DNA of 64,000 nt from Pseudomonas sp. A-RE-19 (GCF_019956555.1 NZ_JAHBDQ010000008.1:62001-126000), one strand, 5' to 3'. Positions 48,659 through 57,845 are shown, counted from the stretch's first letter. Notes: a model not told the origin generated them from the sequence alone. Program-made: numbers and translations.

Positions 48659-50223
48659 GTGACGAAGCAGTTGAGAGCGCAAATGAAGGTGGCGAAGACC
48701 GTAGCGCCGCCTACCAGGAGGCCGCGGTAGAACTGGCAAAAGGCATCGCGCTCGGCGCAGTGCCATTTCTTGGCCAGGCCATCGACGCCTACGACACCAT
48801 CGAATCCTCTATCGTCCTCTACAACGCAGAGTCGACAGACGGTAAGGAAGAAGCTCAGTTTGACCTGCTGATGGCCGTCATCGGCTGGGTTCCAGGCCCG
48901 GGCGATGGGCTGAAGAAGAGCCTGCGCATCGTCAACAAAGACCCGCAACGCTATGCCCCGGTGTTGTTTGACTTGCTTCGCTTCGTACTGCAAGAGTGCG
49001 GGATCAAAACCAGCCCCGAAGAACTGCTCAAGCAGGTATTCGATGCAGGCAAACTGCGCGCTGAACTCGACGAGATCATCACCGGCGTAAAAGGCTCGTC
49101 CACTTTCCAGGGCCTTCCAAACTGGGCGAAAACGGCGGTCGTCACCGTACTCGCCACCTCTCGCGACAATATGCCGGCCATGGTGGGGATTGTTGAGAAA
49201 CGGCTGGTTAAATGGAAAGGGATGCAGCGCAATAGCTCGGCGGCCTCCTCTGGGTCAAGCCACCCAAAAAAAGCGGAAAAACCTGCAAACAAAGACTCGG
49301 CTGTTGCGGCAAAGGGAACCGAGGGTGCGAGCGGCACCCATTCCAACCAGGTTGAAGCCTCCAAAGTAGGCCTTCAGGCGCCAGCCAGTATTTTGAATGA
49401 AGGGCTGGGGGTTAGTGGGGAGCATATTGCCGACTACATCTGCGCGGTGGAGTTTGGTTGGGGGAAGGATTGGGATGGGCATGATAAGGGGGCGGATGGG
49501 AAGTGGCTTGAGGGAGTGCCAAGTGCGAGTAAGACGGGGAAACTCTCCGCAGGTGGAAGCCCCAAGGCAAAACACGTTCTCTACAAACTGTCTGATGGCG
49601 CTAATGGAACGGGGATAGATGCCGTTTGGCGAGCCAACCCTTCCAACAATGGAGGCGAGAAATTTGCCATTGTTGAGGCTAAGGCAAGCCGCGATGAAGA
49701 TGCGCCGAAATTCATGCGTAAACCCAACAACACACGCAAACCTAGTGTTGGTTCTAAGCTAGGTGTATCAGGATTGGGCGATCCAAGCACGCTGCTTGAA
49801 CCCATCGAGAACGAGCAAGATGCCAGTAGTAAAAAAAGCCCGAGCACCAAGAACACCGGCAGATCAAAAAAACTGCCTTCCAAAAGCTCAAAATCCAGTA
49901 CTACTAAACCCAAAGACGTACTCGTACAGATGAGCGTGGAATGGATACTCAGTAATCTTCAAAAAGCGGTCGGTAATCGAATACTCGCCGCCCAAGTAGA
50001 AGCTTCTTATAGTCGGCATTTGTTTTATTCCCCACTCTACCACCCGAGCTCCAGCCCTAAAGAGCATGCTGAGGCCAGAACAAACAATGCAAATGAAAGC
50101 GAACACCACACTCACAAAGCCTTCCATTACAATGAGGCAGAGGTTAAAGCGTTTGTGAATAAGCGCAAAAAGTCCCTGACCAAAAAGCATGGCGCATTGA
50201 ACACTCTAAAGGTTGAGGCATGA
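48655..50223 (+). CDS. T6SS effector with PoNe-like PD-(D/E)xK nuclease domain
   Basis: 522 residues. The N-terminal part (20-120) has hydrophobic helices ALGAVPFLGQAIDAYDTIES and AVIGWVPGPGDGLKKSLRIV, seen before toxin domains in VgrG-linked effectors. A Ser/Lys-rich linker (190-235) follows, then the toxin domain with ILNEGLGVSGEHIADYI, the acid GIDAVW (Asp322), FAIVEAKA (Glu341, Lys343) and VQMSVEWI (425 on). The D...ExK plus QMS pattern is that of PoNe DNases. The C-terminus is Lys-rich. It is coupled to vgrG and followed by a PoNi-like gene, which supports the call. The target is expected to be DNA in rival cells. Confidence 0.8.
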   Translation: MSDEAVESANEGGEDRSAAYQEAAVELAKGIALGAVPFLGQAIDAYDTIESSIVLYNAESTDGKEEAQFDLLMAVIGWVPGPGDGLKKSLRIVNKDPQRYAPVLFDLLRFVLQECGIKTSPEELLKQVFDAGKLRAELDEIITGVKGSSTFQGLPNWAKTAVVTVLATSRDNMPAMVGIVEKRLVKWKGMQRNSSAASSGSSHPKKAEKPANKDSAVAAKGTEGASGTHSNQVEASKVGLQAPASILNEGLGVSGEHIADYICAVEFGWGKDWDGHDKGADGKWLEGVPSASKTGKLSAGGSPKAKHVLYKLSDGANGTGIDAVWRANPSNNGGEKFAIVEAKASRDEDAPKFMRKPNNTRKPSVGSKLGVSGLGDPSTLLEPIENEQDASSKKSPSTKNTGRSKKLPSKSSKSSTTKPKDVLVQMSVEWILSNLQKAVGNRILAAQVEASYSRHLFYSPLYHPSSSPKEHAEARTNNANESEHHTHKAFHYNEAEVKAFVNKRKKSLTKKHGALNTLKVEA

Positions 50224-50227
50224 CACT

Positions 50228-51169
50228 ATGAACATACGGCAAAAATTCTTTAGTCAAAAACACTATGAGAACTTCCTCAGAGAACATGACGAGCTAATCG
50301 AATTCTTTAAAATAAATAAATTTAAATCTGACTCTGCTTTAGAGGAAACCTCTCAGCGCGCTAAATATTTCCAGACGCTCTCTTTAGACAAGTTACTTGC
50401 CACTTACACTGCGGGTGAGAATATAGAGACCCTTATTCCTCTCCTTGAGGACCTCGTGGAAAAGTACGAAATTCGCCAAAAAACCTTGGCCGAGTATCAG
50501 GGCATCCCGAATATATCGCCACTGGCAATAGACGACTGGCCAAACCAATATGAAGAAGCAGTCCAGGTGATCAGTCTGTGTATACTTTTACACCGGACTG
50601 ACTTGCTTCCACGCTTCGTCAAGCTCATTGACGATGCAGGATACGCAAGTGACGATACGCTTTATGAAGCCTTACTGAACAAGGTGATGCCTAATCGGCA
50701 TGATGTAGACGAATGGTATCACGACGTATATACGTTACTAATTCAAGCGATTTACAGCGATGACAAAGAAGAGCCACCAAAACTTCTGAAAAAATATTGC
50801 CAGCAATGGTATCCAGCCTTCAAGCAAGCTCCTTGGCACGACACTCATCTTCAAGGGGAGGAAGGAATCTACGTGGGCTACTGGGCCTTTGAAGCTGGTG
50901 CGGTTGCCTTCTTATATGGCATAGATGACAGCAAAATAGACCATATGGTGTATCCGAAAGCATTGGTCGAATACGCTAGAAATTATAAGACTGCAATAGG
51001 CTCCCAGATTGGCCGTATTGTTGCTGGCGAACCCTGCAGCAAAACTGGCTATTGGTTTACCCCAGCTCAAGCCAACTCAAGACGCCACTTCCAACAAGGC
51101 GAAATCATGCCAAGTTTCAGTGACTCGAAATGGGGCGATACGCTTTGGTATTGGTCCGGTGAAGAGTGA
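50228..51169 (+). CDS. PoNi-like immunity protein (DUF1910/DUF1911)
   Basis: 313 residues, mostly helical and acidic, no signal peptide. The N-terminal helical region (QKTLAEYQGIPNISPLAIDD onward) resembles DUF1910, and the later YVGYWAFEAGAVAFLYGIDD is the DUF1911 hallmark. These two domains form PoNi, the immunity protein of PoNe nucleases. The start at 50228 has GAGG upstream and lies five bases after the effector stop. The gene is visibly richer in A and T than its neighbours, consistent with recent transfer of the toxin-immunity pair. Confidence 0.8.
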   Translation: MNIRQKFFSQKHYENFLREHDELIEFFKINKFKSDSALEETSQRAKYFQTLSLDKLLATYTAGENIETLIPLLEDLVEKYEIRQKTLAEYQGIPNISPLAIDDWPNQYEEAVQVISLCILLHRTDLLPRFVKLIDDAGYASDDTLYEALLNKVMPNRHDVDEWYHDVYTLLIQAIYSDDKEEPPKLLKKYCQQWYPAFKQAPWHDTHLQGEEGIYVGYWAFEAGAVAFLYGIDDSKIDHMVYPKALVEYARNYKTAIGSQIGRIVAGEPCSKTGYWFTPAQANSRRHFQQGEIMPSFSDSKWGDTLWYWSGEE

Positions 51170-51188
51170 ACTTATCTACAAATTTTGC

Positions 51189-51648
51189 TCAGCGGCCACT
51201 TTATGGCCCTGAGCTAACACCCGCGCGCCGAGTGGAACGACCTCTGGCTACTGCTGGAAATCGTCCACGAAGGCAAGCAGCCGCAAGTACTCGGCCAGAA
51301 CATCACCAGCGACGTCACCAACAACAAGGATGACTTCCACCAGGGCTACCGCAACCGCTTCCTCGCCACGCCGTGGGACGCGCATTACCGCCCGGCCCTG
51401 GAACACCCGAAACCCAAAGTGCTGGGCAGCCAGACCGCCTTCGTCACCAGCCCCGCGGGCGAAGAAATCCACTGCGACGAATACGGCCGGGTCAAAGTGC
51501 AATTCCACTGGGACCGCGACGGCCAGGGCAACGACACCACCAGCTGCTGGCTGCGCGTCGCCACCGGCTGGGCCGGCAACGCCTACGGCGGCATCGCCAT
51601 CCCGCGAATCGGCATGGAAGTGCTCGTCACCTTCCTCGAAGGCGACCC
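51189..51648 (+). pseudogene. Decayed 5' part of a second vgrG core
   Basis: The sequence joins abruptly, at TCAGCGGCCA, the middle of a vgrG (equivalent to residue 292 of the intact gene). It then carries a nonsense change (GAA to TAA at 51215) and a one-base insertion (T at 51649) that shifts the frame. Before the insertion it reads [20 protein letters not shown] and [14 protein letters not shown]. The N-terminal half of VgrG is absent. No intact spike can be made from this copy. Confidence 0.88.
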
Positions 51649-52187
51649 TCGACCAACCGCTGATCACCGGCTGCCTGTACCACAAGGAAAACGTCGTCCC
51701 CTACGACCTGCCGGCAAACAAAACCCGCAGCACCTTCAAAACCCTGAGTTCACCGGGCGGCAAGGGCTACAACGAGTTTCGCATCGAAGACAAAAAAGGT
51801 GCCGAACAGATCTACCTGCACGCCCAGCGCGACTGGGATGAAAACATCGAGCACGACCAGAAGATTCGCGTCGGCAATGAACGGCATGACACCGTTGAAG
51901 CGAATGTCTTTAGTGAGTTCAAAGTGGAAGAGCATCGCCTCACCCACCTGGACCGCAAGACCGAAGCGCGGGCGGACGATCACCTCACTGTCGGCGTGAC
52001 TCAGCATGTGAAGGTCGGCACGGCGCAGTTTGTCGAGGCCGGGCAAGAGATTCACTACCACGCTGGAGAGAAGGTGGTGGTTGAGGGGGGGATGGAGCTG
52101 ACGGCTAAGGCTGGCGGGAGCTTTGTGAAGGTTGATGCGGGTGGGGTGACGATTAGTGGGGCTGAGGTGAAGGTGAATTCCGGGGGT
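51189..52187 (+). repeat. vgrG core direct repeat, copy B
   Basis: Partner of copy A at 47241-48237, differing by scattered substitutions and one inserted base at 51649. It diverges sharply after KVNSGG, where each copy goes on to its own C-terminal domain. Confidence 0.9.
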
Positions 52188-53798
52188 GCTCCTGGCGCCG
52201 GTACGGGTATTCAGATTCTCGCCCCGGTTATTCCTGGTGCCGCTGCGGCCGCCATTTCGGGGCAACTGTTGAGCGCCCCACCGGTTGGAAAATTCAACGC
52301 CACCGCTGATTCGACACCACCTGCAGTAGAAGAAGAGTTTGAAGAAGAGGAAGAAGAAGTCGAGGTGGAAGACATCACCTTGCGGGTTGGGGTGTTCTTC
52401 GATGGGACGGGCAACAACCGTAGTAACAGCGAACGTGTCTATGGCTGTTTTGCCCCAGACGTTAACTTGCAGGAAATGGCGGAAGAGATTCGCAAGTACT
52501 GCGCATCTTACGGATACGACGGCAAGGGGAGTTCCCCGGATAACAGTTATGGGAATGACGTCAGCAATGTGGCCAGGCTGTATGACCTTTACATAAACCA
52601 AGTGGATGAAGCACTGCCCGTCGATGCGGAAATGGCGAGCTTGTCAATTTATGTGGATGGGATCGGTACTAGCAGCACTGGGGAAGATTCCGTTTTTTCG
52701 CAAGGTACAGGCATGGGGACGCAGGGGGTCAGGACTCGGGTTGAAGAAAGTCCAGCGCTACTGGTTAAAGCTCTCCGAGCGTTTAGGGCGAACAACCCGG
52801 ATAAACGTATTGTGCGGATCGAATTCGATATTTTCGGCTTCAGCCGTGGAGCCGCAGCCGCACGGGACTTTGCCAATGAAGTGCTCAAAGGCGACAAAAG
52901 CATTCTGGCCAAAGCCATTCCCGCTGGCACTTCTGGTCTGGCAGATAGCTTCACCTGGAAACCGCACAGCGACATTTCCATCAATTTTATCGGTATCTTT
53001 GACACTGTAGCCGCCACCGCCAATCCATTGGTGGGAGACTTCAGTGGTCATAACGCCAGGAACCCCGGGCTCAATATCTTCCTGGCTCCAGATGCAGCCA
53101 AGAAAGTCGTCCATTTGGTCGCCCGAAATGAGCGGCGCTACAACTTTTCCCTGAACAGTGCCGGAGCGGCCGATATTGTCTTGCCCGGCGTGCATTCCGA
53201 CTTGGGTGGTGGCTATCTACCGAAAGCCAAGGAGCGCGTACTGGTCAGCAAACCGCGAAGAAGTGCCGTTGCACTCACAACCCCGTTTACCGAAGCCAAT
53301 AGCTACAAGCTTGCCCAACAAGACTTGCGACGGCTTCAAGATCAAATGGCCCAATACAACCTTCCTTTGGAGCTACGAACCTGGGAAGTACCGTTTACCA
53401 GTCAGGACAGGGACGATCGAACGCAGAAAAAACATGTATATGCGGCGGTAAGCAGCCAGCGCGAGGTTCGTAGTGATCTGTCTTTGATTTATTTGCGGAT
53501 CATGCGTGAGTTGGCCGTAGAAAATGCCGTGCCATTTGACGAGATTGACGAGGGAGAAAAGAGACTCGCGCTGCCAGACGAGCTCCTTCCAATTTACGAA
53601 AAACTCATGACCTATGCCTTGGGCAAAAGCAAAACGATTGGATTGAGCTCGCAAGAGGAAGAGTTACTTTTCCAGCGATATGTCCATCTGTCCGACAATT
53701 GGAATGCCGCCAAGAATTTGAATAACAGCGATCTAGACGTGGTCTTCATCAATCGCCCCACCGACAACTCTCTGCGCACGGTGCATCCTAATGAGTAA
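51330..53798 (+). CDS. VgrG needle fragment fused to Tle1-like lipase (DUF2235), start uncertain
   Basis: The frame ending at 53798 is open from 51330, but its first ~107 codons are the wrong frame of vgrG; true VgrG sequence begins after the 51649 insertion ([20 protein letters not shown]) and runs through the needle. An acidic linker (around 52330, [10 protein letters not shown]) leads to a DUF2235 domain: [26 protein letters not shown] (GxSxG nucleophile, 52835-52849), [10 protein letters not shown] and [11 protein letters not shown] (catalytic Asp/His region). Tle1 phospholipases have this set. The ancestor was a VgrG-lipase fusion. An internal ATG at 52092 follows GAGGGGGG, so a short needle-lipase protein could still be made. 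It overlaps the next lipoprotein gene by eight bases. Confidence 0.75.
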   Translation: MTSTRATATASSPRRGTRITARPWNTRNPKCWAARPPSSPAPRAKKSTATNTAGSKCNSTGTATARATTPPAAGCASPPAGPATPTAASPSRESAWKCSSPSSKATLDQPLITGCLYHKENVVPYDLPANKTRSTFKTLSSPGGKGYNEFRIEDKKGAEQIYLHAQRDWDENIEHDQKIRVGNERHDTVEANVFSEFKVEEHRLTHLDRKTEARADDHLTVGVTQHVKVGTAQFVEAGQEIHYHAGEKVVVEGGMELTAKAGGSFVKVDAGGVTISGAEVKVNSGGAPGAGTGIQILAPVIPGAAAAAISGQLLSAPPVGKFNATADSTPPAVEEEFEEEEEEVEVEDITLRVGVFFDGTGNNRSNSERVYGCFAPDVNLQEMAEEIRKYCASYGYDGKGSSPDNSYGNDVSNVARLYDLYINQVDEALPVDAEMASLSIYVDGIGTSSTGEDSVFSQGTGMGTQGVRTRVEESPALLVKALRAFRANNPDKRIVRIEFDIFGFSRGAAAARDFANEVLKGDKSILAKAIPAGTSGLADSFTWKPHSDISINFIGIFDTVAATANPLVGDFSGHNARNPGLNIFLAPDAAKKVVHLVARNERRYNFSLNSAGAADIVLPGVHSDLGGGYLPKAKERVLVSKPRRSAVALTTPFTEANSYKLAQQDLRRLQDQMAQYNLPLELRTWEVPFTSQDRDDRTQKKHVYAAVSSQREVRSDLSLIYLRIMRELAVENAVPFDEIDEGEKRLALPDELLPIYEKLMTYALGKSKTIGLSSQEEELLFQRYVHLSDNWNAAKNLNNSDLDVVFINRPTDNSLRTVHPNE

Positions 53799-54441
53799 GT
53801 ATTTGCGTATCTTCATCGTCGCTTTATTACTCAGTGCCTGCTCACTCGCCAACAGCGAATCTTTGCCTTATGACGCATGGCGTTTGGGTTTTTCGGCACC
53901 CAATTACATGGAAGTCTGGATCGAAACAGCTGATGTGGTGGATATTCAAGGACAGGTCTATAGACGAGCCATGAGTGGTAACGCTGCTATACAGAGGCCT
54001 TCCAACAACTCTGGCGATCCCAAAGGCTGGCCTGAAAGACCAGGTTGGGGTAAGGGTAAATACGTGACAGGAGCGGATCTGCCGAAAAAGATCTATGTCC
54101 GCTGGCAATCACTGGTCGAGCCGCAAACTTACCAGGTGGCTATCGACATACCCGAGTCGACAAGAGAGATCATGCGCAAGAAAGAAAAAGTTTTTTGCGC
54201 GTTTGATGGCAAATGGATAACGGACTACCGCGAAGCGTTAGTCGTGGGACTTGCCCCTGGTGGCATTGCCAAAGTCTGGGTACTTGGTCCCTGCCTGCCC
54301 CCATTCGAAGTCACACGGGTACAAGCCGAGATTGATCCGCGTGGACCATATGAAGGGGAATCTGGAGGTCATCACCGTCCCCTTTCGGCAATTTCAAAAG
54401 CCTATGTCGAGAAGTTTGGCGTGCCGTATGGTTCTTGGTAG
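53791..54441 (+). CDS. DUF2931-type lipoprotein, copy 1 (probable lipase immunity)
   Basis: 216 residues with a lipoprotein signal [17 protein letters not shown] (Cys17) and a periplasmic domain containing YDAWRLGFSAPNYMEVWIET, PKKIYVRWQSLVEPQTY and VGLAPGGIAKVWVLGPC. It looks like the DUF2931 family, often encoded after T6SS phospholipases. A lipoprotein in the periplasm is where immunity to a Tle1 lipase would act. Its start overlaps the lipase gene. It is followed by two more copies at an exact 672-base period. Confidence 0.82.
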   Translation: MSKYLRIFIVALLLSACSLANSESLPYDAWRLGFSAPNYMEVWIETADVVDIQGQVYRRAMSGNAAIQRPSNNSGDPKGWPERPGWGKGKYVTGADLPKKIYVRWQSLVEPQTYQVAIDIPESTREIMRKKEKVFCAFDGKWITDYREALVVGLAPGGIAKVWVLGPCLPPFEVTRVQAEIDPRGPYEGESGGHHRPLSAISKAYVEKFGVPYGSW

Positions 54442-54462
54442 CAGCAGTGCCCGACATTCCAG

Positions 54463-55113
54463 ATGAGTAACTTCCTGCGTATCGCCGTCGTTGCGCTCTT
54501 GCTCGGTGGCTGCTCGCTCGTTGATAGTCGCTCTTTGCCCTATGACGCGTGGCGCTTGGGTTTTTCGGCCCCCAATTACATGGAAGTCTGGATCGAAACA
54601 GCTGATGTGGTGGATGTCCAAGGACAGGTCTATCGACGTGCCATGAGTGGCAATTCTGCAATACAAACACCTCCCAACAACTCTGGAGATCCCAAAGGCT
54701 GGCCTGAAAGACCAGGTTGGGGTAAGGGTAAATACGTGACGGGAGCGGATCTGCCGAAAAAGATCTATGTCCGCTGGCAATCACTGGTCGAGCCGCAAAC
54801 CTACAAGATGGCTATCGATATACCCGAGTCAACTAGGGAGATCATGCGTAAGGGTGAAAAAACTTACTGTGCTGCCACCGGAAAATGGATGACGGGCTAT
54901 CGCAAGGCGATCGTTGTAGGCCTTGCCCCCGGCGGCATTGCCAAAGTCTGGGTACTCGGCCCTTGTCTGACGCCAATCGAAGTCACGCGAGTACAAGCCG
55001 AGGTTGATCCAGGTGGGCCATATGAAGGGGAATCTGGAGCTCATCACCGTCCCCTTTCGGCAATTTCAAAAGCCTATATCGAAAAGTTTGGCGTGCCGTA
55101 TGGCTCTTGGTAG
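54463..55113 (+). CDS. DUF2931-type lipoprotein, copy 2
   Basis: 216 residues, same family and length as copy 1. Lipobox VVALLLGGC (Cys17). It differs from copy 1 mainly in residues 20-25 and in the stretch GEKTYCAATGKWMTGYRKAI, where copy 1 has KEKVFCAFDGKWITDYREAL. Such clustered differences suit immunity variants for different lipase alleles. The frame is intact. Confidence 0.82.
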   Translation: MSNFLRIAVVALLLGGCSLVDSRSLPYDAWRLGFSAPNYMEVWIETADVVDVQGQVYRRAMSGNSAIQTPPNNSGDPKGWPERPGWGKGKYVTGADLPKKIYVRWQSLVEPQTYKMAIDIPESTREIMRKGEKTYCAATGKWMTGYRKAIVVGLAPGGIAKVWVLGPCLTPIEVTRVQAEVDPGGPYEGESGAHHRPLSAISKAYIEKFGVPYGSW

Positions 55114-55134
55114 CAGCAGTGCCCGACATTCCAG

Positions 55135-55786
55135 ATGAGTAACTTCCTGCGTATCGCCGTCGTTGCGCTCTTGCTCGGTGGCTGCTCGCTCGTTGATAGT
55201 CGCTCTTTGCCCTATGACGCATGGCGCTTGGGTTTTTCGGCCCCCAATTACATGGAGGTCTGGATCGAAACAGCTGATGTGGTGGATGTCCTAGGACAGG
55301 TCTATCGACGTGCCATGAGTGGCAACTCTGCAATACAAACACCTCCCAACAACTCTGGAGATCCCAAAGGCTGGCCTGAAAGACCAGGCTGGGGTAAGGG
55401 TAAATACGTGACGGGAGCGGATCTGCCGAAAAAGATCTATGTCCGCTGGCAATCACTGGTCGAGCCGCAAACTTACCAAGTGGCTATCGACATACCCGAG
55501 TCGACCAGGGAGCTCATGTGCAAAAAAGAAAAAGTTTTTTGCGCTTTTTGATGGCAAATGGATAACAGACTACAGTGAAGCATTAGTCGTGGGCCTTGCT
55601 CCTGGTGGCATTGCCAAAGTCTGGGTACTCGCCCCCTGCCTGCCTCCAATCGAAGTCACACGGGTACAAGCCGAGGTTGATCCGCGCGGGCCCTATGAAG
55701 GCAAATCAGGGGGAGAGTACGACACGCTCTCCGACATATCCAAAGCCTATGTCAAAAAATTTGGTGTGCCGTATGGCTCTTGGTGA
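55135..55786 (+). pseudogene. DUF2931-type lipoprotein, copy 3, frameshifted
   Basis: The first 138 codons follow copy 2 (MSNFLRIAVVALLLGGC) and then a one-base insertion in a T-run near 55545 (GCGCTTTTTGAT against GCGCGTTTGAT in copy 1) breaks the frame. The rest continues in another frame to FGVPYGSW and a stop at 55786. Met-Cys replaces Met-Arg just before the break. The copy is probably inactive unless slippage on the T-run restores the frame. Confidence 0.85.
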
Positions 55787-55899
55787 CTAGACATGCTCCT
55801 GCAGACAATTAGCTAACAGGAGCCTGAAATGCTTCCCGGGAGAACCTCATCCGATTCCGCCTTAAAATCAGGGTTTGGTGTCAGATCGCTTGAGGCGTG

Positions 55900-55959
55900 G
55901 AGGTGCTCAGCTTCGTCGGCCGCAAAGCCCTCAACCAGCCGTTCTGTTTCAACATCGCA
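55900..55959 (+). pseudogene. Fragment of a third vgrG (5' region)
   Basis: About 60 bases encode VLSFVGRKALNQPFCFNIA, against VLSFVGREALNQPFCFDIE near residue 23 of the intact VgrG. The match ends abruptly on both sides. The surrounding 55787-56129 holds no other gene. This is the start end of a vgrG left by earlier recombination. Confidence 0.82.
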
Positions 55960-56129
55960 CTTGCCTGCGATAGCATCACCTCGGTGTACCTGACATACCG
56001 AGGCGCCTGTATCGCGGACAAGCCCGGCTCCCAGCGCCCGTCCGGTATCTATTACCGCAAGATCAAGGATTGCTCCGCGAAGCTTCATGCTGCTCCCAAC
56101 TCAATGCAAATCTTGAGGGATATGGTGAA

Positions 56130-56687
56130 ATGAAAAACCTTCTGTTCAGCATTGGACTTGCCACATTCAGTATTCAGGCATTCGCAGCTCAACCTCAGTT
56201 AAATTCAGTCATCAACTGCGAACTGGCCGGACCAAATCATACTGCTTCACTGTTACGCAGCTCATCCATTGAAGACTCTTATGTCTATAAAATCCGCCAC
56301 GACAAACAAACGAGATTCATGTACGACGACTCGACCGAATCGCGGGGAAGCGAGGTGCAGTGGCAGTGCACTTCCGGCGAGCAATATCTAAATGCACTCG
56401 TAATTTCTGGCGAGTTCACTTCAAATTTTATACAAGGTGTTTTGTTCTATTTCGACTCAGGTGACGGGAAAATAGAACGAATCGATTTCGCTGAAAGGAA
56501 TCGTCCTCGTTGGGTAAAAATATCTGCAAAGGGCGCTCAAGTCATTTTTGAGAACACAGGCAATGAAAGCTCAAGCAAATATTTAAGCTATGGAAAACAC
56601 GAGGCCTATCTTGAATTATCCGAGCTTCCCGCGACCTCTGCTGAAGCGGGTGAAACGCTGATTGATCTGAACAATGCAAAACAGTGA
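56130..56687 (+). CDS. Secreted protein of unknown function
   Basis: 185 residues with signal peptide MKNLLFSIGLATFSIQAFAA (cleavage after about residue 19). The mature part has two Cys (INCEL and WQCTSGEQ) and many short strands; I recognise no family. The start at 56130 follows GGTGA; the frame is open 20 codons upstream. It is AT-rich compared with the flanks and sits just after a vgrG fragment, so it may be an orphan immunity or effector-associated gene. That role is inference from position only. Confidence 0.65.
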   Translation: MKNLLFSIGLATFSIQAFAAQPQLNSVINCELAGPNHTASLLRSSSIEDSYVYKIRHDKQTRFMYDDSTESRGSEVQWQCTSGEQYLNALVISGEFTSNFIQGVLFYFDSGDGKIERIDFAERNRPRWVKISAKGAQVIFENTGNESSSKYLSYGKHEAYLELSELPATSAEAGETLIDLNNAKQ

Positions 56688-56735
56688 AGCGCCATTTTAT
56701 TCCAGTTTAATCATTACCATCGGACATCTAGCTTC

Positions 56736-56764
56736 AAAGCCTACCCCACAAGAGGCAGGCTTTT
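56736..56764 (-). terminator. Terminator of the small gene at 56779
   Basis: AAAGCCT / AGGCTTT outer stem with further G-U and C-G pairs on the minus strand, AAAA/TTTT flanks on both sides. Probably bidirectional, also serving the gene ending at 56687. Confidence 0.65.
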
Positions 56765-56778
56765 CTGAAGGTACGGCG

Positions 56779-57075
56779 TCAGACCGGTGCCTTCCACCCC
56801 ATCATCCGCTGCTGAGCAACCGTCAACAGATCGCAACCATCCTGAGTCAGCAAATAAAGCGCATGGGTAATGTGCGGAATGTCCTGAACATCGCCGTGCT
56901 TGAAGCACTGGCAATGGAGCGTTTCAAGTAACTGGCTGGAGGCTCGGATGCGCTGCAACGCAGCTTCGAGAATATCTTGCGGATTGGCTTCTGTGTCGAT
57001 CACCAAGGGTTTTGAGTCGGTGACGCTGCTTTTGATTGAACGGTACCGTTCGGGGAATGGATTTATCGTTGGCAT
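56779..57075 (-). CDS. Small DUF3077/DUF6124-like protein
   Basis: 98 residues, two helices expected: NPQDILEAALQRIRASSQLL and HITHALYLLTQDGCDLLTVA. The layout (short disordered N-terminus, then paired helices with conserved Leu/Ala) resembles the small Pseudomonas DUF3077/DUF6124 proteins. Function is unknown. No clear ribosome binding site is seen, but a terminator follows its stop, which supports it as a transcribed gene. Confidence 0.6.
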   Translation of the reverse strand: MPTINPFPERYRSIKSSVTDSKPLVIDTEANPQDILEAALQRIRASSQLLETLHCQCFKHGDVQDIPHITHALYLLTQDGCDLLTVAQQRMMGWKAPV

Positions 57076-57581
57076 AGTAATTACTCGAGTATTAATTAGT
57101 AATCGCCAGCACCGTGACCAAACGATGGAGGCGGCTGTGTACAGGCTTGGTCAACCGCTAACACCCAAACGGCTCGCTCGAAAGCGTCCTGCACACAGCC
57201 ACCATTGCAACGCACTACGAGACGTAGAAGTCCGCAGAGCGAATGATGGCACATATATGTGCAGTGTTAGTCAGGTGACCAAACCTGTTCGCTGATTTTG
57301 CAGCGAAGCCAAACAGTAAACGCTGATAACCAGCCAGCGAAAGACGACAAGGCGTCCAAGCTTGTAGGAACGAGCCGAAGCTCCCTCAGTTTTTTTACCT
57401 GCATGAAACCTCTGTCAGAAACCGCCTCACGACAGGCGGCATGCAACTGGGTTAACCATCGCTTAACCCCACGGTCCAAAACTTTACTGGACCGCACGCC
57501 CTCAGCTCCCTCTGACGCCCAGTGCGGCAGGTTCGACGTTCTTCAGTCGAACTGACTTCCCCTCTGCACTGGAGACTCACC
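57076..57581. other. Intergenic stretch without a convincing gene
   Basis: About 500 bases. Short frames on both strands (57267-57497 minus, 57298-57555 plus) lack good starts and protein-like composition. No repeat, RNA gene or strong promoter was recognised. Confidence 0.5.
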
Positions 57582-57845
57582 ATGAACATGCGAACACTCC
57601 TGATAACCACCGCCCTCGCCTGCACCGCGTTCGCAGGTTTCGCTCAGGCCAACGATACGTCGTCCCAGGCCGTGCCCTATCACTACGGCATGCCGCTGCA
57701 CGTGGCCAAGGTCGTTTCCCTGACTGAGCCATCGACGCTGGAATGCCAAGTGGTGACGGCTGACATGAAGTACATCGACAAGTCGGGCAAGCCTGCGGAA
57801 ATTACCTACCGAAAACTTTCTGACGCGTGCAGTTATCAGAACTGA
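57582..57845 (+). CDS. DUF2790 secreted small protein
   Basis: 87 residues: signal peptide MNMRTLLITTALACTAFAGFAQA, then a short mature domain with YHYGMPLHVAKVVSLTEP and LECQVVTADMKYIDKSG, the DUF2790 pattern found almost only in Pseudomonas. It is probably periplasmic. GGAG lies seven bases before the ATG at 57582. Function is unknown; relatives are often regulated by stress or metals. Confidence 0.85.
   Translation: MNMRTLLITTALACTAFAGFAQANDTSSQAVPYHYGMPLHVAKVVSLTEPSTLECQVVTADMKYIDKSGKPAEITYRKLSDACSYQN

Larger units (their letters stand above)
53791..55786 (+). repeat. Tandem triplication, 672-bp period
   Basis: Three direct copies of a lipoprotein gene start at 53791, 54463 and 55135, exactly 672 bases apart including the spacer (TAGCAGCAGTGCCCGACATT between copies 1-2 and 2-3). 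Copies 2 and 3 are closest at the 5' end, while the 3' part of copy 3 resembles copy 1, suggesting unequal crossing-over or gene conversion. Confidence 0.9.

Noticed and set aside
57298..57555. Plus-strand frame of 85 codons
   Set aside because: No ribosome binding site, no domain, and composition not protein-like.
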